From assembly GCA_046330135.1 (NCBI GenBank), contig JAXLTI010000006.1, positions 248,001 through 312,000 of the forward strand: DNA of 64,000 bases, written 5' to 3'. The DNA is from CAYYFX01 sp046330135. GTDB lineage: Bacteria > ARS69. Position numbers and translations under genes: made by a program. Positions 26,433 through 34,729 of this stretch are shown here, piece after piece; position 1 is the first letter of the stretch, and every line of letters starts with the position of its first letter. Under the pieces are notes generated by a model. The model was not told where the DNA came from. It did no database searches and saw only the letters and a list, made by a program, of their open reading frames with translations.

Positions 26433-26648
26433 TTGGATCAGACCAACGCTCGGGCCAGGATTCGCGGCGCCCGCGACGCTTCCCAGCTGAGAGGTCTTTG
26501 GATCAGACCACGGCGCGCTCGGATGGCGCGCTGAAGGCTGCGACCCCGCCGCGAGCGCGTGGCGCGACGCCGTTGGGAACCCGCCCCGCTCCCCCTCGAT
26601 GACTTCGAATCGGTCTGATCCTCGGTCTGATAGAAGTCTTGGTCTGAT
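26433..26648. repeat. Five copies of GGTCTGAT/ATCAGACC
   Basis: TTGGATCAGACCA occurs twice exactly (26433-26445 and 26498-26510). The inverted core GGTCTGAT occurs at 26612-26619, 26624-26631 and 26641-26648. All five cluster in about 215 bp at the 5' end of the replication-like gene. They look like binding sites for a replication initiator or repressor. Confidence 0.6.
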
Positions 26649-27321
26649 GTCGGACGGCATTTCGCCGCAAGGACATGGGGAGACGACAGATGGGCGATTT
26701 CAGCCCTCACGCGGCTGCGGGGAAACTCCCGGAGTATCCCCTCATGGGGACGGGGAAACGCGGGACATTCCCCCTCAGCGGCGCGGGGAAACTCGGGAGA
26801 AGCCGAGCGAGGCCATGGCGTTCTACCGCGGCACGCCCTTCGCTCGGGTGGGTGACGTTCTCTTGGCCTTGATGGGCGTGCCGGATCTTCTGTCGGGGAC
26901 GGAAGTGCGAGTCCTCCTTTTCCTGGCGAAGCACGCGAACTGGAAGCCAGAACTGCAAGGAGGCGTCCCGGGGACCTTCGTCAGCGCGAGGGCTCTCGCG
27001 GAGGAATCCGCCGCCAGCGAGAGCTCCGTTGAGCGCGCCCTGGCGCGGTATGGCAGCGAGCCGTTTCGTGAAAAGCGCAAGAACGGCGTCGACGTCGCGG
27101 ACCGCCGACCGCTCAGCATCGTTCGCGACGCCACGGAGGACGAATCCTCAGGCGTGATGGAAGCGTTCATGGCGCGCGAGGGTCGCCCACCCAAAGTGCG
27201 CGTGTTCCGACATCCACGGTACTGGACCCTGCCGAAGTGGGCCGAGGCCGAGTTCCGCAAGCGCCTCTCTCCGAAGCTACGCGCAGAGATCTGGCCGAAC
27301 GGCGAAGAGGAGACTCGTTGA
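26599..27321 (+). CDS. Winged-helix replication-like phage protein
   Basis: The longest reading gives 240 residues from ATG 26599. Alternatives in frame are ATG 26647 and ATG 26816 (MAFYRGTPFARVGDVLLALM), and the last begins where globular sequence begins. The core has a helix-turn-helix replication-initiator look: LLSGTEVRVLLFLAKHANWK, then VSARALAEESAASESSVERA. Such domains open many phage and plasmid replication proteins. The first 70 residues are the 11-residue repeat and probably DNA-level sites. The stop overlaps the next start, so it is the first gene of a four-gene overlapping operon (replication-like, methylase, ParB-like, small terminase). Confidence 0.6.
   Translation: MTSNRSDPRSDRSLGLMSDGISPQGHGETTDGRFQPSRGCGETPGVSPHGDGETRDIPPQRRGETREKPSEAMAFYRGTPFARVGDVLLALMGVPDLLSGTEVRVLLFLAKHANWKPELQGGVPGTFVSARALAEESAASESSVERALARYGSEPFREKRKNGVDVADRRPLSIVRDATEDESSGVMEAFMAREGRPPKVRVFRHPRYWTLPKWAEAEFRKRLSPKLRAEIWPNGEEETR
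26660..26800 (+). repeat. About 33-bp degenerate tandem repeat, iteron-like
   Basis: Roughly four units share the core CGGGGAAAC with flanks such as CCCCTCA. If translated they give an 11-residue repeat (VSPHGDGETRD, IPPQRRGETRE). The tract is either an iteron array ahead of the true start at 26816 or a repetitive N-terminus of the protein. Confidence 0.5.
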
Positions 27322-28367
27322 CGACGTCGACACGACGGCCGTTGCGCTTCCTCGATGCGCTGCCGACGTACCTCGGCGGCAAGCGCCGGTTGCTGGGCCA
27401 CATCGCGAAGGCCCTTCCGCGGCCCGCAGACGCGCCCGTCTTGCTCGATGCCTTCATGGGCGGCGGCGCGGTGAGCCTTTTCGCGAAGCGGCGCGGGTAC
27501 CGGGTGATCGCGAACGACGTGGCCGACCGGTCGGTGATCGTCGGGCGCGCGTTGATCGAGAACGACCGCGAGCGGATCTCCCGAGACGACCTGACCCGAC
27601 TCTTCGGTCTCATCGACGACCGGCCCGCTGGCTTCATCGAGCGCGTCCATGGCGGCGAGGTCGTGCCGGTCCGCCACGCGCGCTTCCTCGACGGCGCGCT
27701 GGAGGTCGCACGCGCGACGCCCGGGGTGAAGGGATGGCTGCTGCGGCTTCTCTGTCTCCGGTACGTCCTCGCGCTCCGTCCGATGGGGAACTTCGGCGCG
27801 CGTACGATCGTGAAGCAGGTCGACGACGGGGAGTGGGAGAGGATCAACCCGACCTTTCTTCGCGACCACTTGGCGCGGCGCCTCGAAGCGCATGCCCTCA
27901 CGCTCTGCGAAGAGCTGCGCCAGAGGATCAACCGCGGCGTCTTCTCGAACGGCCACGTGAACGAGGTTCACCAAGGCGACGCCGTCGCGTTCCTTCGCGA
28001 GAGCCCGGGCGACGTGGCATACCTCGATCCGCCTTACGGCGGCACATCGAGTTACGAAGCCGCGCTGAAGCCTCTCGACTCGATCCTCGCCGGCGAAGTC
28101 GTGGAAGCGTCGCCATCGCGCTTCTCGGGCCGTCGCGCCGTGGAGGCCTTGGAGGAGCTTCTCGCCGCCGCGCAGCACATCCCGACGTGGGTCGTCTCGT
28201 ACGGCAATGCCGTGCTCTCGGCGGGCGAATTGGGCGTCCTCGTCGGCCGCTTCAAGCGGCACGTCGAGGTCGAGGAGTTCGCATACGCGCATCTGAGTGG
28301 ACTCGCCTCGGAAGAGTCGAAGCGGAAGAACCGCGAGGTCCTAGTCCGTGCGTGGGGAGAAAGGTGA
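27318..28367 (+). CDS. D12-class DNA adenine methylase
   Basis: This 349-residue protein starts at TTG 27318, overlapping the preceding stop (TTGA), behind GAGGAG. It should transfer a methyl group from S-adenosylmethionine to N6 of adenine in duplex DNA. Motifs: the N-terminal GGKRRLL, AdoMet motif I as LLDAFMGGGAVSLF (around residue 44) and catalytic motif IV as AYLDPPYGG (DPPY near 236). Order and length fit the Dam/MethyltransfD12 family. No restriction enzyme partner is adjacent, so it is probably a phage orphan methylase protecting or regulating element DNA. It shares ATGA overlap with the next gene. Confidence 0.85.
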   Translation: MTTSTRRPLRFLDALPTYLGGKRRLLGHIAKALPRPADAPVLLDAFMGGGAVSLFAKRRGYRVIANDVADRSVIVGRALIENDRERISRDDLTRLFGLIDDRPAGFIERVHGGEVVPVRHARFLDGALEVARATPGVKGWLLRLLCLRYVLALRPMGNFGARTIVKQVDDGEWERINPTFLRDHLARRLEAHALTLCEELRQRINRGVFSNGHVNEVHQGDAVAFLRESPGDVAYLDPPYGGTSSYEAALKPLDSILAGEVVEASPSRFSGRRAVEALEELLAAAQHIPTWVVSYGNAVLSAGELGVLVGRFKRHVEVEEFAYAHLSGLASEESKRKNREVLVRAWGER

Positions 28368-29005
28368 TGATCGTGAAGGAGAGCACGCTACGTGTGGTGG
28401 ATTTGCCGGTCGAAGGGCTCGCGCCGAATCCGTGGAACCCGAACCGCGTGGCGCCCGAGCTGTACGCGAAGCTGCGCGCGTACATCGAGCGCGAGGGCTT
28501 CGTCGAGCCGCTCGTGGTGCGGCGGCAGGGCGAGGGCTACCAGATCCTCGGCGGCTATCACCGCTGGATGATCGCGAAGGAGCTCGGGTACACCGCGATG
28601 CCCTGCGTCGTCGTGGAGTTGGACGACCGCCGCGCGAAGATCCTGTCCGTGAACCTGAACGAACTGAAGGGCCAGAGCGTGCCCTCGCTCCTTGCCGCGC
28701 TCGTGCACGACCTCTCGCGAGAGCTCTCCCTGGACGACCTGGCGTCGCAGCTGCCGTACAACGTGCCGGAACTCGACGATCTCCTGCGGCTCCTCCAGAT
28801 CCCGGACGGCCTCGAAGCGCGGCTCGCCGCGGAAGCCGAGCGGTTGGAGAAGGAGCGCACGCGTGTGCTGGCCTTCGCGCTCTCGGCGGAGCAGGAGGTC
28901 GTCGTCGAGCAGGCCGTGGGGAAGGCGCTCGCAGACCTCGCCGGAGGATCACGCGGGGCTGCGCTCACTCACATCGCGCGCGCGTACCTCGGGGTGAAGC
29001 CATGA
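28367..29005 (+). CDS. ParB N-terminal-domain protein
   Basis: This 212-residue protein starts at ATG 28367, overlapping the methylase stop. Residues 8-100 match the ParB/sulfiredoxin-like nuclease domain: LPVEGLAPNPWNPNRVAPEL, then YIEREGFVEPLVVRRQGEGY and ILGGYHRWMIAKELGY. A helical segment follows (DDLASQLPYNVPELDDLLRL). There is no obvious central HTH for parS binding and no ParA gene nearby, so it is more like the phage-type ParB-domain proteins found next to terminases than a partition protein. Its position between methylase and small terminase supports a phage DNA-processing role. Confidence 0.8.
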   Translation: MIVKESTLRVVDLPVEGLAPNPWNPNRVAPELYAKLRAYIEREGFVEPLVVRRQGEGYQILGGYHRWMIAKELGYTAMPCVVVELDDRRAKILSVNLNELKGQSVPSLLAALVHDLSRELSLDDLASQLPYNVPELDDLLRLLQIPDGLEARLAAEAERLEKERTRVLAFALSAEQEVVVEQAVGKALADLAGGSRGAALTHIARAYLGVKP

Positions 29006-29532
29006 AGGAGCGGGAGCGGCATCGCCTCGCGTTCGAACGCTACGTCGCCATGGGACAGGGGCGCTCGCTCACGCGCCTCGCCGCGGAGATGGAGGTCTCT
29101 GAATCGGCGGTGAAGCAGTGGTCGCGGGAGCTGCAGTGGGCAGAGCGCCTGGAGGCACGCAGCCGCGAGGTCGCCCAGGCGCTGGCCACAGAGTCGGTGC
29201 GCAACGACGTGGACGAGCGGAAGAGCGACGAGCAGATGGTGCGGCTGGGTCTGGTGCAGATCGCGAAGGCTCTTGTCGAGGGCAGGATCAAGCCGACGAT
29301 CGCGGACCTGGACCGGATGATTCGGCTGAGAAGGGAGTTGGCGGAGGACCCGACGGCGCGCGAGAAGCTCGTGTTCCGGGTGACCTGGCCGGGGGCGCCG
29401 CAAGAGCTCGACGAGAACGAGCCGACTTCGGTGGAGCAGGCGCGAGAGGACCTTCGGCGGGAGGTAGACCGCCTCGAAGGGAAGCCCGATGGGGAGCTCG
29501 GACCAACCGGTACGGGCGGCGCGCCGAAGTGA
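29002..29532 (+). CDS. Putative phage terminase small subunit
   Basis: This 176-residue protein starts at ATG 29002, overlapping the ParB stop by 4 bp. The N-terminus has an HTH typical of small terminases, FERYVAMGQGRSLTRLAAEM followed by SESAVKQWSRELQWAERLEA. A coiled, charged middle and an acidic low-complexity end complete it. Small terminases recognise the packaging site and recruit the large subunit. Here the large subunit gene is 8 kb away on the other strand, beyond an IS and the integrase, so the usual pair has been separated. The gene is followed by an unusual repeat-rich noncoding tract. Confidence 0.65.
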   Translation: MKERERHRLAFERYVAMGQGRSLTRLAAEMEVSESAVKQWSRELQWAERLEARSREVAQALATESVRNDVDERKSDEQMVRLGLVQIAKALVEGRIKPTIADLDRMIRLRRELAEDPTAREKLVFRVTWPGAPQELDENEPTSVEQAREDLRREVDRLEGKPDGELGPTGTGGAPK

Positions 29533-29560
29533 CCCGCGCTGCACCGAGGAGCAGAGAATC

Positions 29561-29753
29561 TGACCCGAAATGACCCGAAAACTGCACCGACACTGTACCG
29601 GCGGTTCACTCCGACAGGTGAGCGGCTGGATGGGACCTAAGTCATTGCCAGGAGGGCACTTCAGATCGTGCCTCGCGGCCGTGGGAGCCCGCCGGAGCCC
29701 CCGAAAAGTGACCCGGAACCGCAGGGAGCCGTTTTCGGGTCATTTTGGGTCAG
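29561..29753. repeat. Large inverted repeat built of TGACCCGAAA units
   Basis: A 22-bp arm at 29561-29582 contains TGACCCGAAA twice in tandem. Its reverse complement, with one mismatch, lies at 29731-29752. Further single TGACCC units lie at 29530 and 29709. The 148-bp interior holds no gene. The noncoding stretch 29533-30011 contains nothing else I can name apart from a GGGGGCT/AGCCC hairpin near 29,893. Packaging site, origin or a small mobile remnant are possible. Confidence 0.6.
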
Positions 29754-30011
29754 TTCGGTCTAGTTCGCAGATCGTGGAATCTGTGCAATGCCAACGGGTT
29801 ACGGGATCTCCGAGACAGCGCGACCCCCGTGGCAACGCCGTGGCTGAGCGTGGCAGTTCACGCGGGGAGACCTGCGCAACACCGGTCGGGGGGCTCGCCC
29901 CAGCCCTGGACCACGCCGCAGTGGGCTTGTGGAGTAGCAACTCCAGAACTTACAATCCCCGCGCGTTCCATGTTTCGAGCACGGGTCCTACACGTAGAGG
30001 AGGGATCCACC

Positions 30012-32435
30012 ATGCGTGGGCGCGTGATGGCGGCGGTCACCTTTCTCCTGTTCGTCGCGGCGGCGTCGGCTTCCGCGGAGTGGATCTACAACGGTTCCGC
30101 GCTGTGTCGCGCGCCGGGCGACCAGCAGGCCGCGGTGTCGGTGAGTGATGGGCAGGGCGGCGCGATCGTCGTCTGGAGGGACTTCCGCAACGGCAGCCAC
30201 TGGGACATCTTCGCGCAAAGGGTCGACGCTCTGGGCGCGACGCACTGGGCCTACAATGGCGTTCCCGTCTGCCAGGCCACGAATCTCCAGGACAGCTTGG
30301 CCGCCGTGGCGGACGGGCTCGGCGGCGTCGTCGTCGCGTGGCACGACTTCCGAAACGGCAACTACGACATCTACGCGCAGCGACTCAACAGCTCTGGGGC
30401 CCCTCAGTGGGCGCTCGACGGGATTCCCGTCTGCACCGCCGCGGGAGATCAGACCTCACCTTCCCTCGTCGCGGACGGGGCCGGAGGCTTCCTCGTGGCG
30501 TGGCAGGACACGCGAAGCGGCAACTCGGACATCTATGTTGCTCGCGTCACTGTCGCGGGCACCTTGGCGTGGACCACGAATGGCGTGGCGGTCTGCCTCT
30601 CGGGGGGCGAGCAGCTAACGGCTCGCGTCGCCGCCGACGGAACTGGCGGGGCGATCGTGGCCTGGGAAGACTACCGCGCGGGACTCGACATCTACGCGCG
30701 GCGCGTGAGCGCGGCGGGCGTACCGCTGTGGGCGGCGAATGGCGTTGCGGTGTGCGCGACCGGCTCAGACCAGCGTCGTCCGCGCATCCTCTCGGATGGC
30801 GTGGGAGGCGCGATGATCTTCTGGGAGGATCATCGAAGCTCGTACTGGGACATCTACGGCGACCGGTTCGATGCCTCCGGACTGTCGCAATGGGCAGCGA
30901 ACGGGGTCGTGATCTGCGACGCGCAATACGACCAGACGCATCCGGTCGTCGTCAGCGATTCGGCCGGGGGCGCGATCATCGCTTGGGAGGACAACCGGTA
31001 CAGCGGCTCCTACCCGGACATCTTCACACAGCGTGTCGACAACGTTGGGGTGCCGCAATGGACGACACAGGGCGTCTTGCTGAGTAGCCAAGGCTACCCG
31101 TACGACATGTGGCCCGCGATCGTCTCTGACGGCGCGGGCGGCGCGTACGTCGCTTGGGAGTACAACTCGACCGGCGACGCGGACATCCAGGCGAGCCACG
31201 TCGACGGGACGGGCAGGGTCGGATGGGTGGGCGGCTCCATGTACGTGACGGTCTGCTCCGCCTCGTACAGCCAGCGAAGCCCGACGATCGTCCTGGATGG
31301 GACCGGCGGTGCGATCGTCGCGTGGGACGACGGGCGATCCAATGTGACGCGGGACATCTTCGCGCAGCGGGTCGAGCCGCGGCACGGCTACTGGGGCCGC
31401 CCGGAGCCGACGATTGACCTCGTTTCAGACGTTCGAGGGGACCAGGGTGGCCAAGTCGCGCTGGACTGGCGCGCGAGCCAGCGCGACATCGAGGACCACT
31501 CCATCGCGCACTACTCGATTTGGCGCGCGACGCGGCCTGTGGATGGCTCCACAGCGACGCAGGCGCGCTTCGCCAGTCGACTTGTCCAGCCGCAGGATGT
31601 GGGTGCGCACTTCCGCGGCCCGGCGACGTGGATCCAGCACACCGCGTCCGGTGACTACTTCTGGGAGTGGGTCGCTGATCAGAACGCGATGTACTTCCCC
31701 GGCTACAGCTACACCGTTCCGACCCGGAACGACTCGACCGCTGCTGATCATGCCGTGCACTACTTCCTGGTGATCGCGCATACGTCGGATGCCTCGATCT
31801 TCTGGCCCTCGGACCCGATGAGCGGATACTCGGTCGACAACCTCGCGCCCGCAGCACCGCTGGCGCTTGAGGCCGCTCGAACGGGCCAGCAGGAGGTGCA
31901 GCTCGCTTGGGCGAGGTCCCACGAGAGTGACTTGCGCGACTATGCAGTCTATCGGTCGACGGAGCCGGGCGTCGTGCCGTCGCTGGAGTTCTTCCTCGCC
32001 GCTTCAGCCGACACCTCCTACGTCGACACGGCCGCGCAGACGGGCACGCCGTACTACTACATCGTGACGGCGAGCGACGTGCACGGGAATCAGGGTCCAC
32101 CGTCGGCCGAGGTCTCGGTCGCGGGATCGACGGCGGCGCAGGACATGTTGCGCTCGTCGGGGCTGGCACTGCTCTCGAACGCACCTAACCCGTTCCGGAC
32201 GACGACGACGCTACGCTTCGGGCTCGCGCGTTCGTCGGACGTGCAGATCGCGCTGTATGACGTTCAGGGGCGCGCCGTGTGGACGCAGGTTCTTCCAGCG
32301 CAGGCTGCCGGATGGCACTCGGTGTCGTTTGCGGGCACCGATGATCGCGGGCGCCCGCTGCCGAGCGGGGTGTACATGTACCGGGTGCGGGCCGCCGGCC
32401 TGGAACGAAGCCAGAGGATGATCGTCGCGCGGTAG
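30012..32435 (+). CDS. Secreted beta-propeller/FN3 protein with FlgD-like tail
   Basis: This 807-residue protein starts at ATG 30012 behind AGGAGGG. A signal peptide (MRGRVMAAVTFLLFVAAASA) is followed by eight or so 50-residue repeats of the form QxxPxVVSDGxGGAIVAWxDxRxGxxDIYAQRVDxxGxxxWxxNGVxVC, which form a propeller. Next is a fibronectin type III-like region (LAWARSHESDLRDYAVYRST) and a C-terminal FlgD-like Ig domain (SNAPNPFRTTTTLRFGLARS...PLPSGVYMYRVRA) ending QRMIVAR. The layout is that of a secreted or surface protein sorted by its tail. It lies inside the island between phage and defence genes and is probably cargo or a resident gene. Confidence 0.85.
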   Translation: MRGRVMAAVTFLLFVAAASASAEWIYNGSALCRAPGDQQAAVSVSDGQGGAIVVWRDFRNGSHWDIFAQRVDALGATHWAYNGVPVCQATNLQDSLAAVADGLGGVVVAWHDFRNGNYDIYAQRLNSSGAPQWALDGIPVCTAAGDQTSPSLVADGAGGFLVAWQDTRSGNSDIYVARVTVAGTLAWTTNGVAVCLSGGEQLTARVAADGTGGAIVAWEDYRAGLDIYARRVSAAGVPLWAANGVAVCATGSDQRRPRILSDGVGGAMIFWEDHRSSYWDIYGDRFDASGLSQWAANGVVICDAQYDQTHPVVVSDSAGGAIIAWEDNRYSGSYPDIFTQRVDNVGVPQWTTQGVLLSSQGYPYDMWPAIVSDGAGGAYVAWEYNSTGDADIQASHVDGTGRVGWVGGSMYVTVCSASYSQRSPTIVLDGTGGAIVAWDDGRSNVTRDIFAQRVEPRHGYWGRPEPTIDLVSDVRGDQGGQVALDWRASQRDIEDHSIAHYSIWRATRPVDGSTATQARFASRLVQPQDVGAHFRGPATWIQHTASGDYFWEWVADQNAMYFPGYSYTVPTRNDSTAADHAVHYFLVIAHTSDASIFWPSDPMSGYSVDNLAPAAPLALEAARTGQQEVQLAWARSHESDLRDYAVYRSTEPGVVPSLEFFLAASADTSYVDTAAQTGTPYYYIVTASDVHGNQGPPSAEVSVAGSTAAQDMLRSSGLALLSNAPNPFRTTTTLRFGLARSSDVQIALYDVQGRAVWTQVLPAQAAGWHSVSFAGTDDRGRPLPSGVYMYRVRAAGLERSQRMIVAR

Positions 32436-32557
32436 GCGGCGGCGCGATTGGGCTTCGGCAACGTCGGTGGGAGGCGTCACGAATCGTGCCTTCCGCCGGC
32501 CGCCGGGTCTCGGTGAGGCACCGGGCGTTGGGTGGCGCACTCGCTAGGAGAAGGACC

Positions 32558-33013
32558 ATGCGAGTCTTCAAGGACGACCGTGCCAGGCCTGGCTATGAGT
32601 TTGCTGAGAATGGCCACTCGCGGAATGCGCTGGCCGTGTTCAACGTTCTTCAACCGGAGCTGGCGCGTGCGCCGAAGGACACCAATCCGTTTGAGTTGAT
32701 CGCCTTCCCGTTCTTTGCGGCCTGCGCGTACTACGCCGAGGCGACGGATGACGGGGCAGCGCGAGACTTCGAAGGAGGAATCCGGATCGCCGTCTGGGCA
32801 CATTCGATAGGGGCCGGATGCACCGATGGCGAAGCCAAGGCGATCACGGAAGAAGTGTTCACGACCATGGCCCGGATCAGCCTTCTTAAGGCCCAGGGGG
32901 AAGACACGATCGAGGCGCTGGCCGAGGAGCCTTCAGACCAGATGCTGGAGTGGATTTCGGGCGCCCTGCTGAAGGCGGAAGGGGCCGTCAAGGCGCTTGC
33001 ACTTCGTGGATGA
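32558..33013 (+). CDS. Small unrecognised cytoplasmic protein
   Basis: This 151-residue protein starts at ATG 32558 behind AGGAGAAGG. It is mostly helical and mildly acidic (FAENGHSRNALAVFNVLQPE; LIAFPFFAACAYYAEATDDG). No signal peptide, no clear membrane segment and no motif I can name. It is the first of a row of same-strand genes leading to the hsd operon, which suggests a defence or accessory role only by position. Confidence 0.55.
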   Translation: MRVFKDDRARPGYEFAENGHSRNALAVFNVLQPELARAPKDTNPFELIAFPFFAACAYYAEATDDGAARDFEGGIRIAVWAHSIGAGCTDGEAKAITEEVFTTMARISLLKAQGEDTIEALAEEPSDQMLEWISGALLKAEGAVKALALRG

Positions 33014-33147
33014 CTCGAGTGCCGATGGGGGCGACCAGCCAGCGTCAACAGCGGACCAGCACCGAGGATCACGATCGCATTACTGGATGTCGTGTCCCGT
33101 TGGCGCTCGGCCGTGAGGCTCGAGGCGTTTGACGCAAGGAGAGGTGA

Positions 33148-33858
33148 GTGGTCCAGAGGTGGGTGCATCTCAAGTTTGAACTCGAGAACGCATGGGCGAA
33201 TCGGATTTGGACCGCTTATCTGCGAGCTCAGGCCGCTGGTAGGGTTCCGCCGCTTCCGTCCGACGCGGGGGAGCTCGCTCTGCACATCACGACACGCTTG
33301 AACATGCTTCCTCATTTGATCCGGCGAATGAACGCCGGTGCGAAGGGGGTGTACGCAGCTGTTAGGGACGTCCCGAGCACGCACGTCTCGGATCGGACCA
33401 ATGAGGGCTACGCCTTTCGGGTCGAGGCCAGCTTGAAGTACGAGCTCCTGCTGGACGTCGATTCCCTTCTGTTCGAGCTCAATGCGTTGTGCGAGCTCAT
33501 GGGCCTGCTCCTTGCGCGGATTCGGGAACTCGCGCGGGATCCGGTCGAGCGAACCGAGATCGGACCCCTTCTTCGTCGCATCGTTGTCGCCGCTTCGCAG
33601 GATGCCGAGTGGTTTGAGACCCTGGACACACACCGGAACCTCTTCAGTCATGCGGCGGCACCGTATCTCGCCGTCGATGTCAGTGATCCCAAACGCCCCG
33701 ACATCCTCGTTATGAAGCGCAACGTGGACGAGTTCTCGGATCCCACAACCTACGTGCGACTCTCGGAGTTGGCGCGGATGGTCGCTGGTTTCGGTGCCGC
33801 GGTGGCTGCCCTGGAGCGGCACCTCATCACCTACCTGGAGAGGCCCGTAGCGGTGTGA
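33148..33858 (+). CDS. HEPN-like protein
   Basis: This 236-residue protein starts at GTG 33148 behind AAGGAGAGG. It is an all-helical protein with the motif THRNLFSHAAAPYLAV near residue 160, where R-N-L-F-S-H fits the R-x4-6-H signature of HEPN domains, most like the Cthe_2314-type HEPN group. HEPN proteins are commonly metal-independent RNases in toxin-antitoxin, abortive infection and CRISPR-linked systems. The preceding 32558 gene, 134 bp upstream, or a gene downstream could be a partner, but no MNT nucleotidyltransferase is adjacent. The fold call rests on one motif and helical character. Confidence 0.55.
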   Translation: MVQRWVHLKFELENAWANRIWTAYLRAQAAGRVPPLPSDAGELALHITTRLNMLPHLIRRMNAGAKGVYAAVRDVPSTHVSDRTNEGYAFRVEASLKYELLLDVDSLLFELNALCELMGLLLARIRELARDPVERTEIGPLLRRIVVAASQDAEWFETLDTHRNLFSHAAAPYLAVDVSDPKRPDILVMKRNVDEFSDPTTYVRLSELARMVAGFGAAVAALERHLITYLERPVAV

Positions 33859-33971
33859 GGGGGCCGCGGTTAGCTGGCGCTTGCCACGGCCTCGCGCCGG
33901 GATCATGATCCGTGAAGCCGAGCGTCGCAGTGGCGCTCGCCGGTGCACCGCGGAGCGGAGCGAGGTTGTCC

Positions 33972-34121
33972 ATGAGACTCTCGGCAGTCCTCGCCGTCGT
34001 CGGGGCGATGAGCGCGGTGGCCTGGGCCGCAGAGACGCAGCCGCCGCCGGTCGTGAGCGGGCGGTCGGTCTCTTGGGTGCGCCTAGCATGGGGCGCTGAC
34101 TTGACGGCGGAAGTCCGGTAG
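33972..34121 (+). CDS. Short ORF with signal-peptide-like N-terminus
   Basis: This 49-residue reading starts at ATG 33972 and its TAG stop abuts the ATG of the next gene with no gap. Residues 1-20 (MRLSAVLAVVGAMSAVAWAA) look like a cleavable signal peptide, followed by ETQPPPVVSGRSVSWVRLAW. It may encode an exported peptide linked to the C39-like protein, or be the 5' remnant of a lost secreted-protein gene. There is no strong ribosome site, so confidence is low. Confidence 0.3.
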   Translation: MRLSAVLAVVGAMSAVAWAAETQPPPVVSGRSVSWVRLAWGADLTAEVR

Positions 34122-34679
34122 ATGGCCTCCGTTCCCCCACCTCGCGCAAGGCTATCAAATGCGGTGGCCCTGGAACCAGGCGTGCCGCAGCACGGGACCT
34201 ACTGGTGTATTCCGGCGAGCATCGAGAACATGCTTCGGTGCGTTGGCTGCCACGCCCTCAGCCAAGAGGACTTGGTTGAGGCGTTCATACGCGCCCACGT
34301 GGGCGGAGGATTTGCGCAGGCGGCGCGTCACATCGTTCTTGAGAACTTCCGTTGTGCGCCGTTGCCTGGCGCCTTCTTCGGGAGCTTCAAGACTGTCGCC
34401 GAGCGTCTTCTCGGAACGAACCTGCGTGATCGGACCATCGTCCACCTGAATGGACTCGCTCGGGATGAATACCTTCGCGAGACTAAGAGCAGGATCTCGA
34501 CGGACGAGCCGGTTCTCATCTCGGCGAGAAGCGGTCCGGCGACTTGCCACATTACGGTCGTCTTCGCGTATGAGGGCGACGTGCTTTCGACGTGCGATCC
34601 CGCCCTTGGCCGGGCCATCGCTCTTGACGCGGCCCAAATCCAGTTTGAGCCTGACTTGCTCACGTTCGAACGCACGTAG
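34122..34679 (+). CDS. C39/papain-like cysteine peptidase domain protein
   Basis: This 185-residue protein starts at ATG 34122. QHGTYWCIPASIENMLRCVG carries a candidate catalytic Cys in the Q...C arrangement of peptidase C39-like folds, and CHITVVFAYEGDVLSTCDPA carries the partner His and an Asp on adjacent strands. A signal peptide is absent, so it would act in the cytoplasm. Stand-alone C39-like proteins of this size process peptides or serve as toxins or effectors; no ABC transporter is fused or adjacent. It lies 50 bp upstream of hsdM and could be transcribed with it. Confidence 0.6.
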   Translation: MASVPPPRARLSNAVALEPGVPQHGTYWCIPASIENMLRCVGCHALSQEDLVEAFIRAHVGGGFAQAARHIVLENFRCAPLPGAFFGSFKTVAERLLGTNLRDRTIVHLNGLARDEYLRETKSRISTDEPVLISARSGPATCHITVVFAYEGDVLSTCDPALGRAIALDAAQIQFEPDLLTFERT

Positions 34680-34729
34680 GCGCAGGGCGCCGATTACCGC
34701 GACGCGCGTTCCAGTACACGGAGGGTAAA

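Noticed and set aside
26660..26800. CRISPR array
   Set aside because: The units are degenerate, directly adjacent without unique spacers, few in number, and no cas genes are in the window.
28367..29005. Chromosome or plasmid partition ParB
   Set aside because: No ParA gene, no parS-like sites and no clear central DNA-binding domain were seen; context is phage DNA processing.
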